Positions 50,542-63,336 are shown, counted from the first letter of the stretch. The stretch: DNA of 64,000 nt from Sesamum alatum (GCA_034509735.1 JACGWO010000012.1:26689188-26753187), one strand, 5' to 3'. Numbers and translations are program-made. The notes: generated by a model not told the origin, from the letters alone.

Positions 50542-51212
50542 TCATTGAAGGAAAGCAGTACTAGTGATCATGCAACAACTCAGACTCCCTCGCCCATATC
50601 CCATTTCAGCGTAGTATGCCGCCTCCTCTTCTTCAGTCATCAAAACATACACCTGCCGGTTCTTGCAGCGATGATCCCCAATATCCACCTCACGGTATCC
50701 CACTCCAGCGTAGTATGCCGCCTCCTCCTCTTCAGTCATCAACATAAACAACTGTCGGCTCTTGCACCGATGCCCGGGAGTGTATACCCCATCACAGTTA
50801 TAGCACAGATCCCTCTCAAACCTAGCCGTCATCTCTGCTCCAGTAAGCAATTTTATGGTTTGTAATTCAGGATCTGAATACGGTTTATACAGCGCAGAAG
50901 AGCCCCTTTTCTTCGCTATAGCCTCAACAACAGCTTCTTGCTTCCTAGCAAGAGATATAGCAGTCTGCAAGTCTTTAGGCTCCAAGGCAAGCACCAGTGT
51001 TCTTATATCTTCCCTCAAGCCAGCGATGAAGCAGACTAGGAAGAAATCCTGAGCATTTGAGGTATCAGGTCCTCAAACTTGTCCAAGTACTCATCACGGT
51101 TCCTGTTTGATGCAAATTCTTGATCTCCACCATGACGCGTACCATATCAGAGAGTGAAGGTTTCTGGCCTGCTATTGATTTGACTTTGTTTGTGAAGTAG
51201 GGTTGCGCCATG
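50542..51212 (-). pseudogene. Decayed Ty3/gypsy-type gag fragment
   Basis: On the minus strand the fragment starts near MAQPYFTNKVKS (51212). It shows gag-like EYLDKFEDL and GLREDIRTLVLALEP, then ARKQEAVVEA and a degenerate zinc knuckle CYNCDGVYTPGHRC. The frame is broken between 51030 and 51130. Homology ends around 50560 without protease, RT or integrase, and no LTRs flank it. A 99-bp segment is tandemly duplicated inside it. It lies about 630 bp beyond the OBERON-like stop codon. Confidence 0.75.
50594..50791 (-). repeat. 99-bp tandem duplication inside the gag relic
   Basis: Two in-frame copies with a 99-bp period (for example GCGTAGTATGCCGCC at 50609 and 50708). Each encodes a zinc-knuckle half (HRCKSRQLF or HRCKNRQVY) followed by LMTEEEEAAYYA. 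The copies differ at several bases, so the duplication is not recent. Confidence 0.8.
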
Positions 51213-51570
51213 TTTTGGGAAATTTTCAAAGTGGAGAATGAGGCTTCAAGCCCTAGTTTTCTCCTCTTCCTCCATCAGTGATATTTGCTTGTTTAAATGT
51301 CGTACCATTCTAACTGGGGAATTTTCATTGGTTTTCTTGTCCTACGGTTACGATTAAGGCAGTTGTTGCTTGCCTCGTCGCACCCGTTGGATCGTCAGGG
51401 CATATCGAAACAAAAATCGAATCTCCGGTCTCGATTTGGTTAGGCCAACTTTTCAAAATGTCCACGCTCCTCGGCTATTTTAGCCAAATTTAAGGCAATT
51501 TTAATTCTTTTTTTAAATATTATAATTTTATATAAGTAATACAAGTCAAATTTTGGAATAAAATTTAGGA

Positions 51571-52590
51571 AAAATTGCCTAAGACCCTCTGTGTTATACG
51601 AAAATTGCTAAAAATTTACTTGTGTTAATTAATTAGCTAAAAAAGACCCTCTATAATTATAAATCCTGCACAGATAACCCTCTTCGTAAAACAAACGTAG
51701 AGTTACCTACACGCACGGCAAATGAGAGTGGAATACCATTTTGATATATTTTAAGCCTTAGACCACTTTGAAATGACAAAATTACCCCTATCTTATACAA
51801 TTATCCCTCTCTTTATTATTTTTAATTGATTTCTTTAACTTTTTCCAATTTTGCTAATACAAATATAATAAATATTAAACAATTAATATTCATAATATTA
51901 TATATATATATGTACAAAATGTTATTACATTAAATTAAATTACTATACATATTTTACAATATTAAAAATAAATTACAGTAAATTTATCCAAATAATATTC
52001 ATCAACAATTATAATTTTGTGTTAGATATATTTTAAAATTATATTATTTATATAAATTACATAAATAAACATAAAAATAATTTTTTTATGTTTAAATATA
52101 TAATTACTTGCATATTATCTAAATAAATTACAGTAAATAAATATAAAAAAATTAGAAATAAATACAAATAAAAAATAAATAACAAAAAAAAGAAAAGAAA
52201 AAAGGGGGCCAGGAAGATTGCCCTTCGTCACCCCCTTCTGGGTCGACGTTGCCGTTGTCTCCAGCGGTGGCGACGTCGGCCCAAATTTCAATATATATAT
52301 ATATGTATTTTGTATATATGTTATTATATATAATTGTATATATAAATATATTATATATTTTTAAATTTTCTTAAAATCTAAACCATTCATTTTACATTGT
52401 TGAAGATCAATGTTTAATAATATATGGCATAACGGGCAAATCAATAAAAAATTTACACCGTTAGTGACAACTAATGATAAGGGAGAGTACATTATTTCCA
52501 AAAATATGGGTTTTTTTTTGTATATATTTTTAACATGAGGGATTTTTAGTTGAATTTTAAAAACACAAGGGGGTTTTATGCAATTATCCT
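51571..52590. mobile_element. About 1-kb foldback element with an internal GC-rich block
   Basis: The left end AAAATTGCCTAAGACCCTCTG continues with GTGTTA and AAAATTGCTAAAAATT. The reverse complement of the right end reads AATTGCATAAAACCCCCTTG, then GTGTTTTTAAAATT and AACTAAAAATCCC, giving an inverted pair over about 60 bp. The body is AT-rich except for 52200-52280, which is GC-rich (GTCGACGTTGCCG, GGCGACGTCGGCCC). No transposase. Confidence 0.5.
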
Positions 52591-52932
52591 TAAAATTTAA
52601 GGATCTTGATTTCATATAACTTCGAATTTTTGCTTTAAAGCTCATTCTTTAGAAAATTGATAAAATAATTTTTTAACATTTTACAAGTTTCCAAACATAT
52701 ATTTTGAAAAGCTCACAATCAGATAGATAGTTGCACACACCCAAATTTCATTTGATTCATCTAAGAATTACACATTGTTGGAGATACATTTAAATGCTTC
52801 TTCCAAACCATAAGCAAACCAGCAGGGGTTGCACAAGATTTATCAACTCCTGCAATCCAAGCCATGAAGCAGTTAATACTGGATTCTTTCAAGCAAGCCA
52901 GAGACTTGCTGCTGTAAGATGAACTAAAAGAT

Positions 52933-55900
52933 TTAATCCTCATCATCAAAGTCAGAGTCATCTTCAGCTGCATCACTCTCAAAATCTTCAGCAGGATCAC
53001 TCTCTGAATCATCACTTATAACGTACGTTGCTTTGCCTCGGTTAGCTCTTTGAGGTCTGGCTTTCGGAGCCACTGCTTGGCTAACGTCTGTCACGCTACC
53101 CAAAGTAGAAGTCGAGTTTGCTTGCTCTGCAGAAGTCTCCCCCTCTTCTTCTTCCTCTTCTACGTTGATCGTCCTTCCCAGAATGGAACCGCTTTTCTTG
53201 TTAAATGGAGATGCTCTCACTTTCCTCACTTTCTTTTCAGGCGAATTTTCTGCAGGCTTGAGCACTTCTGTGATCAGTTTCTGAGACTGCTTGCTAGCAG
53301 CAGCCGGTCCTCGTTTCTTTGTTGCTGCAGGAGGTTTGGCTGCTTTGGCATTTGCTGGTTTTCTGCCTCCCTTCTTTTTCTTCTCTTCAGGCTCAAAGTC
53401 ATCATCATCAATGATCTGGATGTCATCATCATCATCATCATCATCATGAGTCTCTGAAACAGTTGACAATGGCTTCTTCTTTGCGGCAGCCCGTCTACTT
53501 GGTTCTTTCTTCTTTGTTTGCAACTGGGACACCACTTCTGTTTCCATTTCTGTAAGATAGCAAATCACCATATGTTTTGTCAAACATTGACCTGGAACGT
53601 TGATCTTTCTACAATAAATATGCATAAGAACCATGTAGAAGAAATCCATGATTTTGGCGAATTCAGTAGAAACAGGTTCGTTCATTATGTTCAATATTTA
53701 CCAGCTTGTATAGTTTTTTGATTGAGAAAGAACCCATTTCTGTATGACCAACATTATATAAGACACGTTGCTCTAGAAGTAATCTGTAAAACTACTAATA
53801 TAAATCATTTAGCTGTTGTAAAATACACATCCCGAAACATGCAAAAGTTCAATTTGATAAGATCTACGTGACTCAACTAAAATACCATGAGATCCAAAAC
53901 AAAAAACATCTGAGAAGTAGGGTGTCTGAATTTAACAAATGATTGTTTGGCATTCAGTTTACCTTCTGGGCGATCAGGAGAAGAGTCAAAATTATAAGCT
54001 GCAAGTCGATGTCTCAGATCAGATATTTCCTCGTCATCATTTTCATCAGCAACTGATGTGACCTGCTATGATGAATGCCAATAATATAAGTTGGCGACCA
54101 CCGAAATTTTGTTATTTGCTTAAAATGACATTTGCCTATGTTGATACAGTTAGAGAAATAAAGCTATGTCATGTACAAAGAGAACAGTATTTCAAACCTT
54201 TTCCGCTGGAGCTTTCTTTTTAGCAGCTGGCCTCCCTCTTGGTTTCTTGAGTTCACCGGCATTACCTGAAACAAGGCAAAAATGTTCATTACTTCTAGTT
54301 ACTAATTGGTTTTGAGAAACTTGAAGCTTAACTGATGTTGACTCACCTGCTTCAGTTACAGTATTATCTGATACTTCCATTTGCGACTCTTTGTTGTTTG
54401 CCTTCTTGTTGTTCTTGCGTGGATTCTTTTGCAGTGGTCTCGATATGTTTACGGTGCCATTTATTTTTTCTCTTTCCTTCTCCCATTTTTTCTCACTTTT
54501 GTTTTGTTCCTGAATAAAAATGCTCATATAAGCAAAGCTGGAACAAGTCACATCACAATATCACTAAAGGAAAGTGTTTCTCAGATCTCACCTCAATGAA
54601 TTTGCTCTCAAGAGCATCAAGGTCAGTCATCCACAAAGACTTTACGGTTGCTCTTTTCAGCTCGTCAACTTCTTGCATGAGCTTATCCCTCTCAGCACGT
54701 AATTCTTGTATCTTTTCAGCAGTTAAGGTACCAATAGCCAAAGACAACAAGTAGTCATAATCACTTGCAGAAGTGTTCTCTTCAGTTTCCTCTGCATCAT
54801 CAAGTGAACCAGCAATAGCAACTTCAGCAGCGGTTTTCTTTTTGGGGAAAGGAGCAAATCCCTTTTCTTTTAACTCAAGGAACAAATCAGCCCTTTTCCT
54901 GTTGCTCACGATGATGCTACCATCCACCACACCCTGAATAAATCTACACTTGTTTTCGCATTTTAACATATCATTTTCAAGGTTGGCCAGCAAAACTCTC
55001 TGCAAGGACAAATTCATTGGTTAGTGGAAGCAAGACACGGACAGCGTACAACTGAAAAGGTTATCAGAATCCACCATAATTAAAAACTTGCCTTTCTTTT
55101 CTCGTAAAACTCGAGCCTTATATGAAAGAATTCTTCAAGAACTGCAAAGGAGAACAATAAATTAATACATGCACATGCTTAAGAAATAAACTGAAGCCTT
55201 TTGGTGGTGCTGTGTCATTACTTTGTTCAGGGGTGTCGTATTTCTTGATTACACCTTTCGCATCAAATAGATGCATGTTACTTGTGCTTATAGAAGTGGT
55301 TAACTTAAATTTCTTCAGCAAACCCTCTTGCTTGGCTATCAAAAGATTCTCTGCTGACAAATAAACCGCGAAACAGACAATTTCTCCACCACTGTTATCG
55401 CGGCAACCCTGAAAAGAAGCTTTTGTTAGATTCTCATCTCCCATGCACATTATTTTAAAAGTAACTGTAAGAGTACCTCTATGAATGGATCCTTGCTCTT
55501 ATCATTCTCAGCAGAAATGGACTCCAAAAATTCCTTATAATCTTGGGTCCACTTTCGAATTGGAAGTTCTGTTATGGTTAATGTCGTTTCATCCACTTCT
55601 TCTATGATTCCACTGACTGTGTAGCTATTCCCAGCTTCTTTTGTTGCAGTTTTCTCAATCAAACCTCTGAATCCTTTATACCATGGATGCATGGGAACCA
55701 TTGGTTCATCATTCAACAAATGCCTCAGATTGGCAATTATATCCAGAGGGTTATAATTAGGTATGAAAGAACTCCATCCGGTGCCTATTCCTTCACTTCC
55801 ATTTACTAGAACCATTGGTATGATTGGCACATACCTATTATAACAGACGACATCAGCTCCATATTGTCTACTGACATTCACATATATCCAAATAATAACT

Positions 55901-58900
55901 TAGAAACTCACCAAGTAGGTTCAATCGATTGCCCATCTTCATTTAGGTAGTTGAGGAGAATGTCATCTGCCTTTGGAAACAAATAACGTGTAATAGGAGA
56001 CAGCTGCGTGAAAATATACCTTGCACTGGCATGATCTTTGCCTCCCTGAAAACAGTAGTCCATGCATATGATGTGTTCCAAGTGATGATAAAACAAAGAA
56101 TAGGATCATAAAGTAAGCAGAGAGATAGTATCCTATGTTTTCTCACCTGGCCTCGTGTACCGAACTGCCCATTTGGTAAAAGAAGATTTATGTTGTTGCT
56201 ACCCACGTAATCTTGAGCCATGCCTATTATGGTACTAGCAAGACTTTGTTCTCCATGATGGTAAGCCGAATGTTCTGATACATAACCAGAGAACTGTGCA
56301 ACTTTCGCTTCCTTGATAAAGTTCCTCTTGAAAGAACAGAAAAGAATCTTTCTTTGACCAGGTTTCAGCCCATCAACCATTGATGGAATTGATCTCTGAA
56401 GATCTGCTATTGAAAACAATATGAGTTCCTTATGGACAAAGTCCCGATATTTGATGTGTTTATCTTGCTCACTAAGGTACGTGCCAGGCTGCAAAATGCA
56501 AAATGGGAAGCTTTATGAGTAATTATCTACATAAGAATGTTAAAAATAATCATAACCAATATCTGTTGCATGCAAAATAAATATGATCATCGAGCTTCCA
56601 ACCTCAAATTGCCGGATCCAATTCTTTCTTGCTTCAATCTTTTTCTTACTGAAAGCAAGTTCTATTGCCTCCCCATCATGTTCATCCACCCAAACAAAAT
56701 CCTTCTTGTGCTTGCCAAGATCTTCGAAATACTCCTTCCCTTCCTGATCTGTGCTCGTTCCCAACCCCTACAAGGATATGAGAAAGACAACAAAAGAATC
56801 TGTCAGTGGTGCAGGTGATCTAACTTATTTATTGTAAAATCTGAACAGCATAAGTTGCTGAATTTCAAAGACCAATTCTGTTGCATTTCTTCAACAGCCA
56901 TACCTTATAGTACTTAATAGACCAATTCTTTGCATCTGCCCCCAACTTCTCTTTCCATGCTTCATACTGAGGCATAGTATAGAAGGATTCTTTTTTCTTC
57001 CCATCTTTACGAGTGGCCTAGAGAATAAGAGATCACAAGTTTAGTGGACAATGCATCAAATGCTGTAATTTAAGAGTTGACACAAGGTATGGGCTTATTT
57101 CAAAACCTTTACGATAGGAGTAATGAACTCCAATAGGAAGGAAGGAACTTTGAGCAAAGATGGCCAGAATGAATGGATGAAGTTAATTAATAGACCCTTG
57201 ATATGAGAACCATCATGATCCTGCACTTGGACAAAATTTGATATCAGCTGAAGGAAAAGAAACCAAGTAACATTTATAATATTCAGCAGTGTGGAAGTGA
57301 AAGAAGAAAAGACCATATACAAAATAAAACAGCAAGTGACCTGATCAGTCATTATCATCAAGTGTCCATATCTGAGTGGCTTGACACTATCATACTGTTT
57401 ACCATGCTGGAGTCCTAGAATCTGCTTGATATGCTGTATTTCAACATTCTGCATTAGCTGATTATGACTTGCTTCCCTCACATTCAGCAGCTTTCCTCTT
57501 AGAGGGAACACACCATAGTGATCTCGCCCAACCACAGAAAGTCCAGCAATCTGAGTAAAATACAGCGTGTGAAATGCTTGCAGAACATAAAAACTTTGAC
57601 CGCTGCCAATCCATAAGCTTAACAACTTACTGCAAGTGCCTTGGCCGAATCTCCTTCTGTCAAAATCAAGGTACATTTCTCAGAATTCTTCCCACCAGCC
57701 TCATTAGCATCAGCTAGTTTGGCTAGTCCATAAATCCTCCTATCTTTTGATCCATCTGTTTTCTTAAGATCTTTCTTCTGTTTGAATTCTGCCCATTCCT
57801 CAATGTTCTTCATTATATCTGACTTGGCAACTGTATGAATGAACCGATGTAGTTAGAGCTTTTTCATTTAAAAATACTGTGCAATTAGCCTTTGGGACAA
57901 ATAACAGCTAGGTGAACTGATGCACTTACCTTTGTCTAGGAACTTCGAAGTGAATTCCCATGAAGAACCAAAACTCGCTGCACGAAGTGTCAGAGTCTCT
58001 TTGGTTTGAGAATCAAAAGCAGGATTGTCAATGAGGGCATTGACAAAAACCCACAAATGGTTCTTCACAGCATGAGGTTTAAGGTCAAATTTCTTGTTCT
58101 TCTTGTTCTTGTTCTTTATTACAGTAACAAGATGGTTTGTTATCTTATTAGTTACATAATCGACATGAGTCCCACCCTTGACTGTTGCAATTCCATTTAC
58201 GAAGCTGACCTGGTAAAACCAAATGGTATATCACTCTATACAGATTCTTCATATGATCTTTATTTTGCTGTCTTAGCGGCATATATTGATCAAAATAATA
58301 ATTAACTGAAACCTACAAAGAAAGAAGCCCGAAAAATCTTCCATTATTCCTTACCTGTTGAAATTGTCCTTCACTTCGACTTATACAAACCTGCCACCTA
58401 TCATGCACTTCCTCTTCAAATCTGCCAAGTTGATAAAAACATCAGCATCCTCATTAAACAAGGGAAGCAACTTAATGGGGAAAAATACATCAACCGCCAT
58501 AAACTTGAAAAAGACCTTGGGAGTGGATCTGTGCTGGAAGCTGATGCAGGTTTTAGATAAAGGTCACAATAATTGGAAAATGATTTGAAATGGAACAGCT
58601 GTCCATTCAATTCCACCTTCACCGTCTTCCCGAGGCATCCCGCAACATCAATTACACGCTTCTTCATCAGGGCAACAACGTCCTCCTCCAAATAAGTCAT
58701 GCTAAATTTTGCCAAATCTGGCTTGAACGTAATCTTAGTCCAATTCTCCCCCGATTTGCACTTTGATATAATAGGCTCAGATTTCGTGCCCATGTTATTC
58801 GAGAAAACCTTCACAATACCAGGATTTAATGGAATTAGTACTTAGCAAAATCCAAGCGTTGCAAGCAGCACAGATATGCATCATCGACTGTATGAGATAG

Positions 58901-59779
58901 ATGATGAAATGACCAAGATACAACATCAAGTCTTCCAGCAAAGAAAAAACACAAACCTTTAGGTTGTGATACTTCCCTCAGTAAGAATCCGAAAAATCCC
59001 AATATCAAGTATACAGAGTGTTGTTCTCCAGAAAAGGAGAACTCCTAAAGAAATGTGTGAAAAAGGAAAAACAAAAAGGCACAAGAAGTTCCTACTCAAC
59101 ACATTACCATAAAAATTCCGCAACTTCTCTAAAATCAGAGCGAGAAATTAAATCAATTCATGGAATAACCCCAATAAATTCTCTAATTACATTATACCTG
59201 CTTGTATTTTCTCTGTCGCTTCCCGTCCGCAGTCTCAATCACAAACTCAGTCGAGAATATATTTGTGAGTTTCGCCCCATACCCGTTCCTCCCGCCGGTC
59301 GTCTTCTTCTCATTGTCATCATAATTACTACTAGTCAACAAATGCCCAAAAATCAATTCCGGCACATAAACCCCTTCCTCCTGATGGATCTCAACAGGGA
59401 CCCCATCCCCGTTGTTGTACACGCTAATGCAACTGGATTCAACGTCAATCGTCACTTTCACGGAGTCCATCTTGGGGTCCCTCTGTTTGTTATCGGCAGC
59501 ATTGACGAGGATCTCGTCAAAGATCTTGTAGAGGCCCGGTACATAGGTGATTGATTTTTGGACCATTTGTTCGTCCTCGTACACCCACAGGAGTTGGGTG
59601 TGTTTTTCAATGGATCCAATGTAGGTATCAGGGCGTAGAAGGATGTGTTCGAGCTGGGTTTTTTTCTGGTAGGTCTGTTCAATAGTCTTTTTGCCGGCGC
59701 CGACTCCGGCGTTGGTGGTTTCAGGTGGTATATTGGCATTGTTGCTGGTGGTTAAGGGGGCTTTCTTGGCTCCGGCCAT
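52933..59779 (-). CDS. TOP2: DNA topoisomerase II
   Basis: Nuclear type IIA enzyme: passes one DNA duplex through a transient double-strand break using ATP, needed for decatenation and chromosome segregation. Nineteen in-phase exons, 1,483 aa: 59779-59198, 58808-58516, 58421-58355, 58209-57930, 57830-57631, 57550-57341, 57220-57107, 57017-56904, 56767-56603, 56488-56147, 56045-55912, 55834-55477, 55408-55222, 55141-55092, 54999-54592, 54509-54347, 54265-54198, 54062-53963, 53549-52933. ATPase (GHKL) motifs: EILVNAADN (about 89-97) and GGRNGYGAK (162-170). TOPRIM: LTEGDSAKALA ending exon 5 (about residue 474) and DQDHDGSHIKG across exons 6-7. PLRGKLLNVREAS is conserved. The catalytic Tyr is in DHASARYIF, about Y799. 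GIGTGWSSFIPNYNP follows. The C-tail is Lys-rich and acidic (GRPAAKKKAPAEK, eight consecutive Asp, final FDDED), the usual divergent nuclear-localising region. Intron 14 has a GC donor (55091-55090). Confidence 0.97.
53421..53449. repeat. ATC/GAT microsatellite coding the TOP2 poly-Asp run
   Basis: Tandem CAT triplets on the plus strand, GAT/ATG on the coding strand, encode eight consecutive Asp in the disordered C-terminal tail. A length-variable coding microsatellite is likely. Confidence 0.8.
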
Positions 59780-60097
59780 GGGGAATTAGGGGAATCAGAA
59801 ATTCAAGAGAGAGAGAGACACGGAGAGAGTGTCTTTTGAGGGTTTGAGCGAAAATGAGAGATGGGGAGAACTTAAAAATGGCGGACTAACGGCTAACCTT
59901 TTGAAATTTGAATTTTGAACTTTGAATTGAAAGAGGGCTCCCCAATGCGGGTTACTGGGTGGGTTCTATTTACATATCTTGGATCCGACCCGTTTCCGCG
60001 GCCGCCTCTTCCAAACTCTATTCTAGTAGTAACTTCTAGACTTTTCACAAATAAAAAAATAAAATAAAGTAATTAGTTGATTTACTAATTTCTGAAA
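59780..60097 (-). promoter_or_regulatory. TOP2 leader and proximal promoter region
   Basis: On the coding strand the leader is pyrimidine-rich just upstream of the ATG (the plus strand shows a GAGAGAGAGAGA run at 59805). A GC-rich segment lies near 59990-60010 (CCGCGGCCGCC). I found no E2F-type TTTSGCGC site. Confidence 0.4.
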
Positions 60098-60503
60098 TAT
60101 GTTTGGTTTTATTTTTTGGGTCTTTTGTTTTGCTTTGTGGAGATAGAGAGAGAAAAATAAAAATAAATAAGTATGTATACATAGGAGTATGTTTGAGTTT
60201 ATTTTTTTGAGTTAATTTTAAATATTGTAAAAAATATATTATATGTATTGTATTTTATATTATGAGACAAATAATACTGTTCATTATTAAATTATGTATG
60301 TTTTATATGTTTTTATAAATGTATATATGTATATAATAATATTTTTTTTTTTTGTGGATTGATTAAATTATATAATATATTATTGTATGGTGGATTGGGT
60401 CAAAACTTCTCAAAACACCTAATGAAGGTGTTTTGAGAGTAGGTCATGTTTAGTTTTGTTTTTGACCCATCTCGAAAATGGAACAAAAAAGAAACCAAAC
60501 ATA
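60098..60503. mobile_element. hAT-like MITE with a strong internal hairpin
   Basis: Perfect 12-bp terminal inverted repeats TATGTTTGGTTT (60098-60109) and AAACCAAACATA (60492-60503). Inside, a perfect 13-bp stem TCTCAAAACACCT / AGGTGTTTTGAGA (60408-60420 and 60426-60438) has a 5-nt loop, with further outer pairing around TTGGGTCAAAACT. No ORF. Confidence 0.65.
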
Positions 60504-61875
60504 GGGTGAACTTTTTCAGGATCCTTTCGTCAGTCGTTGTGAATGAATTTATTTGCAATTTTTTTGAAAAATAAAATCATTTATTTTAATTCGTTTTCAA
60601 TAGCTATGGAATAATTATCTTTCTTTTGACGACGCACGCTCCTATTACGCTCGTGGCACTAAAGGATGAGAACAAACTGGTAGCATCTGCATCAAGAATT
60701 AAAGTATTGTACGTGTCATTAGTTCAATCTTTTATATGACGATGAACTTATATAACGAATATACTTGTCATATAGAGATTCGTCGTTTTCATCCTGCTTC
60801 ACCTTAATTGTTATAAACAAGTAAAAATAATGGTGGGCCGAATGAGGATATTCTACATGTCCATAGAGTTTTGAAAAATTAAAACATCTCAAAGATCGAT
60901 TAAGAGATGGGAATTTCTAGAATGAACAGCACCCCTTCGAATATGTCGGGAGTCAATTGATGAGACGAGATATGAACGCAACTGAAATTTCAAAATTAGG
61001 AGGATCTTTGTATCACCATCTCCATTAATGTTTGAAATCATAGATCGAACGGGATAATTACTAGATTACTGATCCGATTGATTTAACTAATTTGAAAAAA
61101 TCAATTGACCCAACCATATGATAAGAAGAGTATGTTAACTCGAGATCAATGATGTACAATAAAACTTCTACTGAAAGATTACATTGTGATAACTAATGTA
61201 TTTATATTTTACATAAATAATTACTCTTCAATTAATTATCATTTAAAATTAATTTATTTTATTAGTATTGATCGGTTATTTGTTTTATTTTCATCATCTT
61301 TTATTTAATTAAACAAACTATAATAAAAAATAAAAAATGCAATTATAAATAAATTAAAACCACTTTACATAATCAAAAAAACGGGTCTGCTAAAGACAAT
61401 AAGAATAATTTTAAAGTTGATGGAAGCACATTCTAAATACACTCATAAACATGAAAGTTCATTTGAAAAAATATTGGATGTTTGGTAGTTAACATTAAAT
61501 GAATTTTTAGAATAGATCACATCTTTAGAAGTTCATTTTCAAAAAATGAGATAATAATTTTTCCAAAATTTAAACTGTACTTTTGGAGAGTGGAAATTGA
61601 TAATTTTTTTACCAACTATGTTTTATCAATATCAAATAACTCATCGTAAAATATTTTATCGAAAGACACATTTTTAATAGACTTTTATTTTGAAAATGCT
61701 CTTAAGACGGGCTATGTTTGATTTTGTTTTCGAAGTCAATTTTCATTCTATATTATCCCAAAATTGTGAGATCATGTTTGGTTAGGTCGTCTGTTTTTTT
61801 TTTTTTTAGATTAGACCATAGATTTTCGAAATTTTATTTTATCATGTACTTTCATATAAAAGAACTATTATGAAA

Positions 61876-62320
61876 TGGGTAAAATTACAACAAGTTTTCC
61901 TAAAATTTAAGATAACTATAAATATTCCTTCATTATTACGAAAATTACCAATACCCCTAACAATTAGCTTAATCTGTTAGTCCCTGTTAGGTATCCATGC
62001 AATTTTTACGGTGAACTGATCAAACTGTCCTTGTGGACTACGGGTTATTATTTTATTATTTTAATTTGTTTTTAAAATTATTTTATAGACAAAGTGGACA
62101 ATGTTTAAATTCTTCATTCACCTCGTCTGATTTTTATACAATTTATTTTATTGTTTTAAAAGAAAAAAATACAACAATAGCAAATTTCATAAATCCAGGT
62201 CTTCATCCAAGAATTATATAATTCTATCAAACATCAGAGAGATATTAATAAATTTTCAAATAACAAGAAAATATTTATAATTATACCAAATTTAAAAAAA
62301 GATCATCGTAATTTCTCTTA
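61876..62320. mobile_element. Relative of the 36653-37003 MITE, more decayed
   Basis: The left end GGGTAAAATTACAACAAG continues with TTAAGATAACTATAAATATT. It is mirrored at the right end by a reverse complement reading AAGAGAAATTACGATGATC, then TTGGTATAATTATAAATATT. The arms share the same word order as the TAGGGTAA element, but the terminal motif is partly lost. Confidence 0.5.
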
Positions 62321-62720
62321 TAAAATATCACCTATTTTTATATAAAAAACTATCACAAAACATCATCGTCCAAACACATTATTATTCTATCACGTTCTTT
62401 TGTGTGAAAAATTATTAATCTAAATATAATTTCATTTTCATAAAAAAAATATTATAAAATATTTCTATCCAAATATATTTTTATTTCACATGCAAAACCA
62501 AAATCAAAACCAAATACAAAAACAAAACCCTTGGGCCCAAATGATTTGCAAACAGATTCGGCTCATCTTTAAAGCCCAATAAATGAAAACCCTCTTTGTC
62601 TTTCCATTCCGATTATCTTCCAACGGAGTGATGTCATGTGTCGAACCTCGGATGACCATTCTTGATCATGTTTTTCCCCCAAATCGCCAAATCCAATCCC
62701 TCAACCACACATCTCCAACG

Positions 62721-62727
62721 TATAAAT
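62721..62727 (+). promoter_or_regulatory. TATA box of the FTR variable chain gene
   Basis: TATAAAT lies 118 bp upstream of the ATG, followed by a CA-rich leader, a normal distance for a nuclear plastid-protein gene. No transcript evidence is available. Confidence 0.55.
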
Positions 62728-62838
62728 ACTGAAAAATGATCACCACGCAAAACCCACAAGAAGGTCTACCCCTATCCCCTCCAACTCCAAGAATTTGACC
62801 GCCGAAAGATCTCAAAATTCTTGAACCCAGTAGTAATC

Positions 62839-63336
62839 ATGACCACTTCTCCTCCGTTCTTATCTTCATTGATCAACATTCCCAACTCCAAACTCACGAA
62901 TCATGACGTGGGTTTGCTCAAATTCAAATCTTTTGTGAGGGAAAATCCATTTTCGACTCATTTCCACCCCATCAATTCGGTCGGTAAGTCCCCCTCTTCC
63001 TCCGGGTCCCGCATTTCAGCCACCATCACCAATTCATCAACTCTTGACCATGACAGTGTTAGTGACGAGGGGCTGAAAGCCGAGTCCAGAATCGGGGCAA
63101 GAGTCCGGGTCAAGGAGCCCGTCAAAGTGTACCATGTTGCCAAAGTGCCCGAGTTGGATTTGACGGGCAAGATTGGTGTGTTGAAGCAGTACGTTGGGGT
63201 TCATAATGGGAAAAAAATCTCCGCTAACTTGCCGTATAAAGTGGAGTTCGTGGCCGATGAGGTTTTGGGGCGTGACGGGAAACCTGTGAAGTTCACTGCA
63301 CACTTGAGGGAAGATGAGTTTGAGTTTCTTGATTGA
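62839..63336 (+). CDS. FTRA: Ferredoxin-thioredoxin reductase variable (A) chain, plastid precursor
   Basis: Role: the variable subunit pairs with the 4Fe-4S catalytic chain in the chloroplast stroma and helps pass electrons from ferredoxin to thioredoxins, linking light to enzyme activation. Intronless, 165 aa. The start MTTSPPFLSSL (62839) is preferred over upstream in-frame non-ATG codons and opens a Ser/Thr-rich transit peptide. The mature domain from about residue 85 has the SH3-like core: IGARVRVKEPVKVYHVAKV, LTGKIGVLKQYVGV, HNGKKISANLPYKVEF and FTAHLREDEFEF. Length and motifs match plant FTRA. TATAAAT at 62721 and a short leader precede it. No lesions. Confidence 0.95.
   Translation: MTTSPPFLSSLINIPNSKLTNHDVGLLKFKSFVRENPFSTHFHPINSVGKSPSSSGSRISATITNSSTLDHDSVSDEGLKAESRIGARVRVKEPVKVYHVAKVPELDLTGKIGVLKQYVGVHNGKKISANLPYKVEFVADEVLGRDGKPVKFTAHLREDEFEFLD

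Larger units (their letters stand above)
60504..62838. other. Intergenic region between TOP2 and the FTR variable chain gene
   Basis: AT-rich with no supported gene. It includes the foldback element at 61876-62320. From about 62520 the composition becomes more balanced towards the FTR promoter. Confidence 0.45.
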
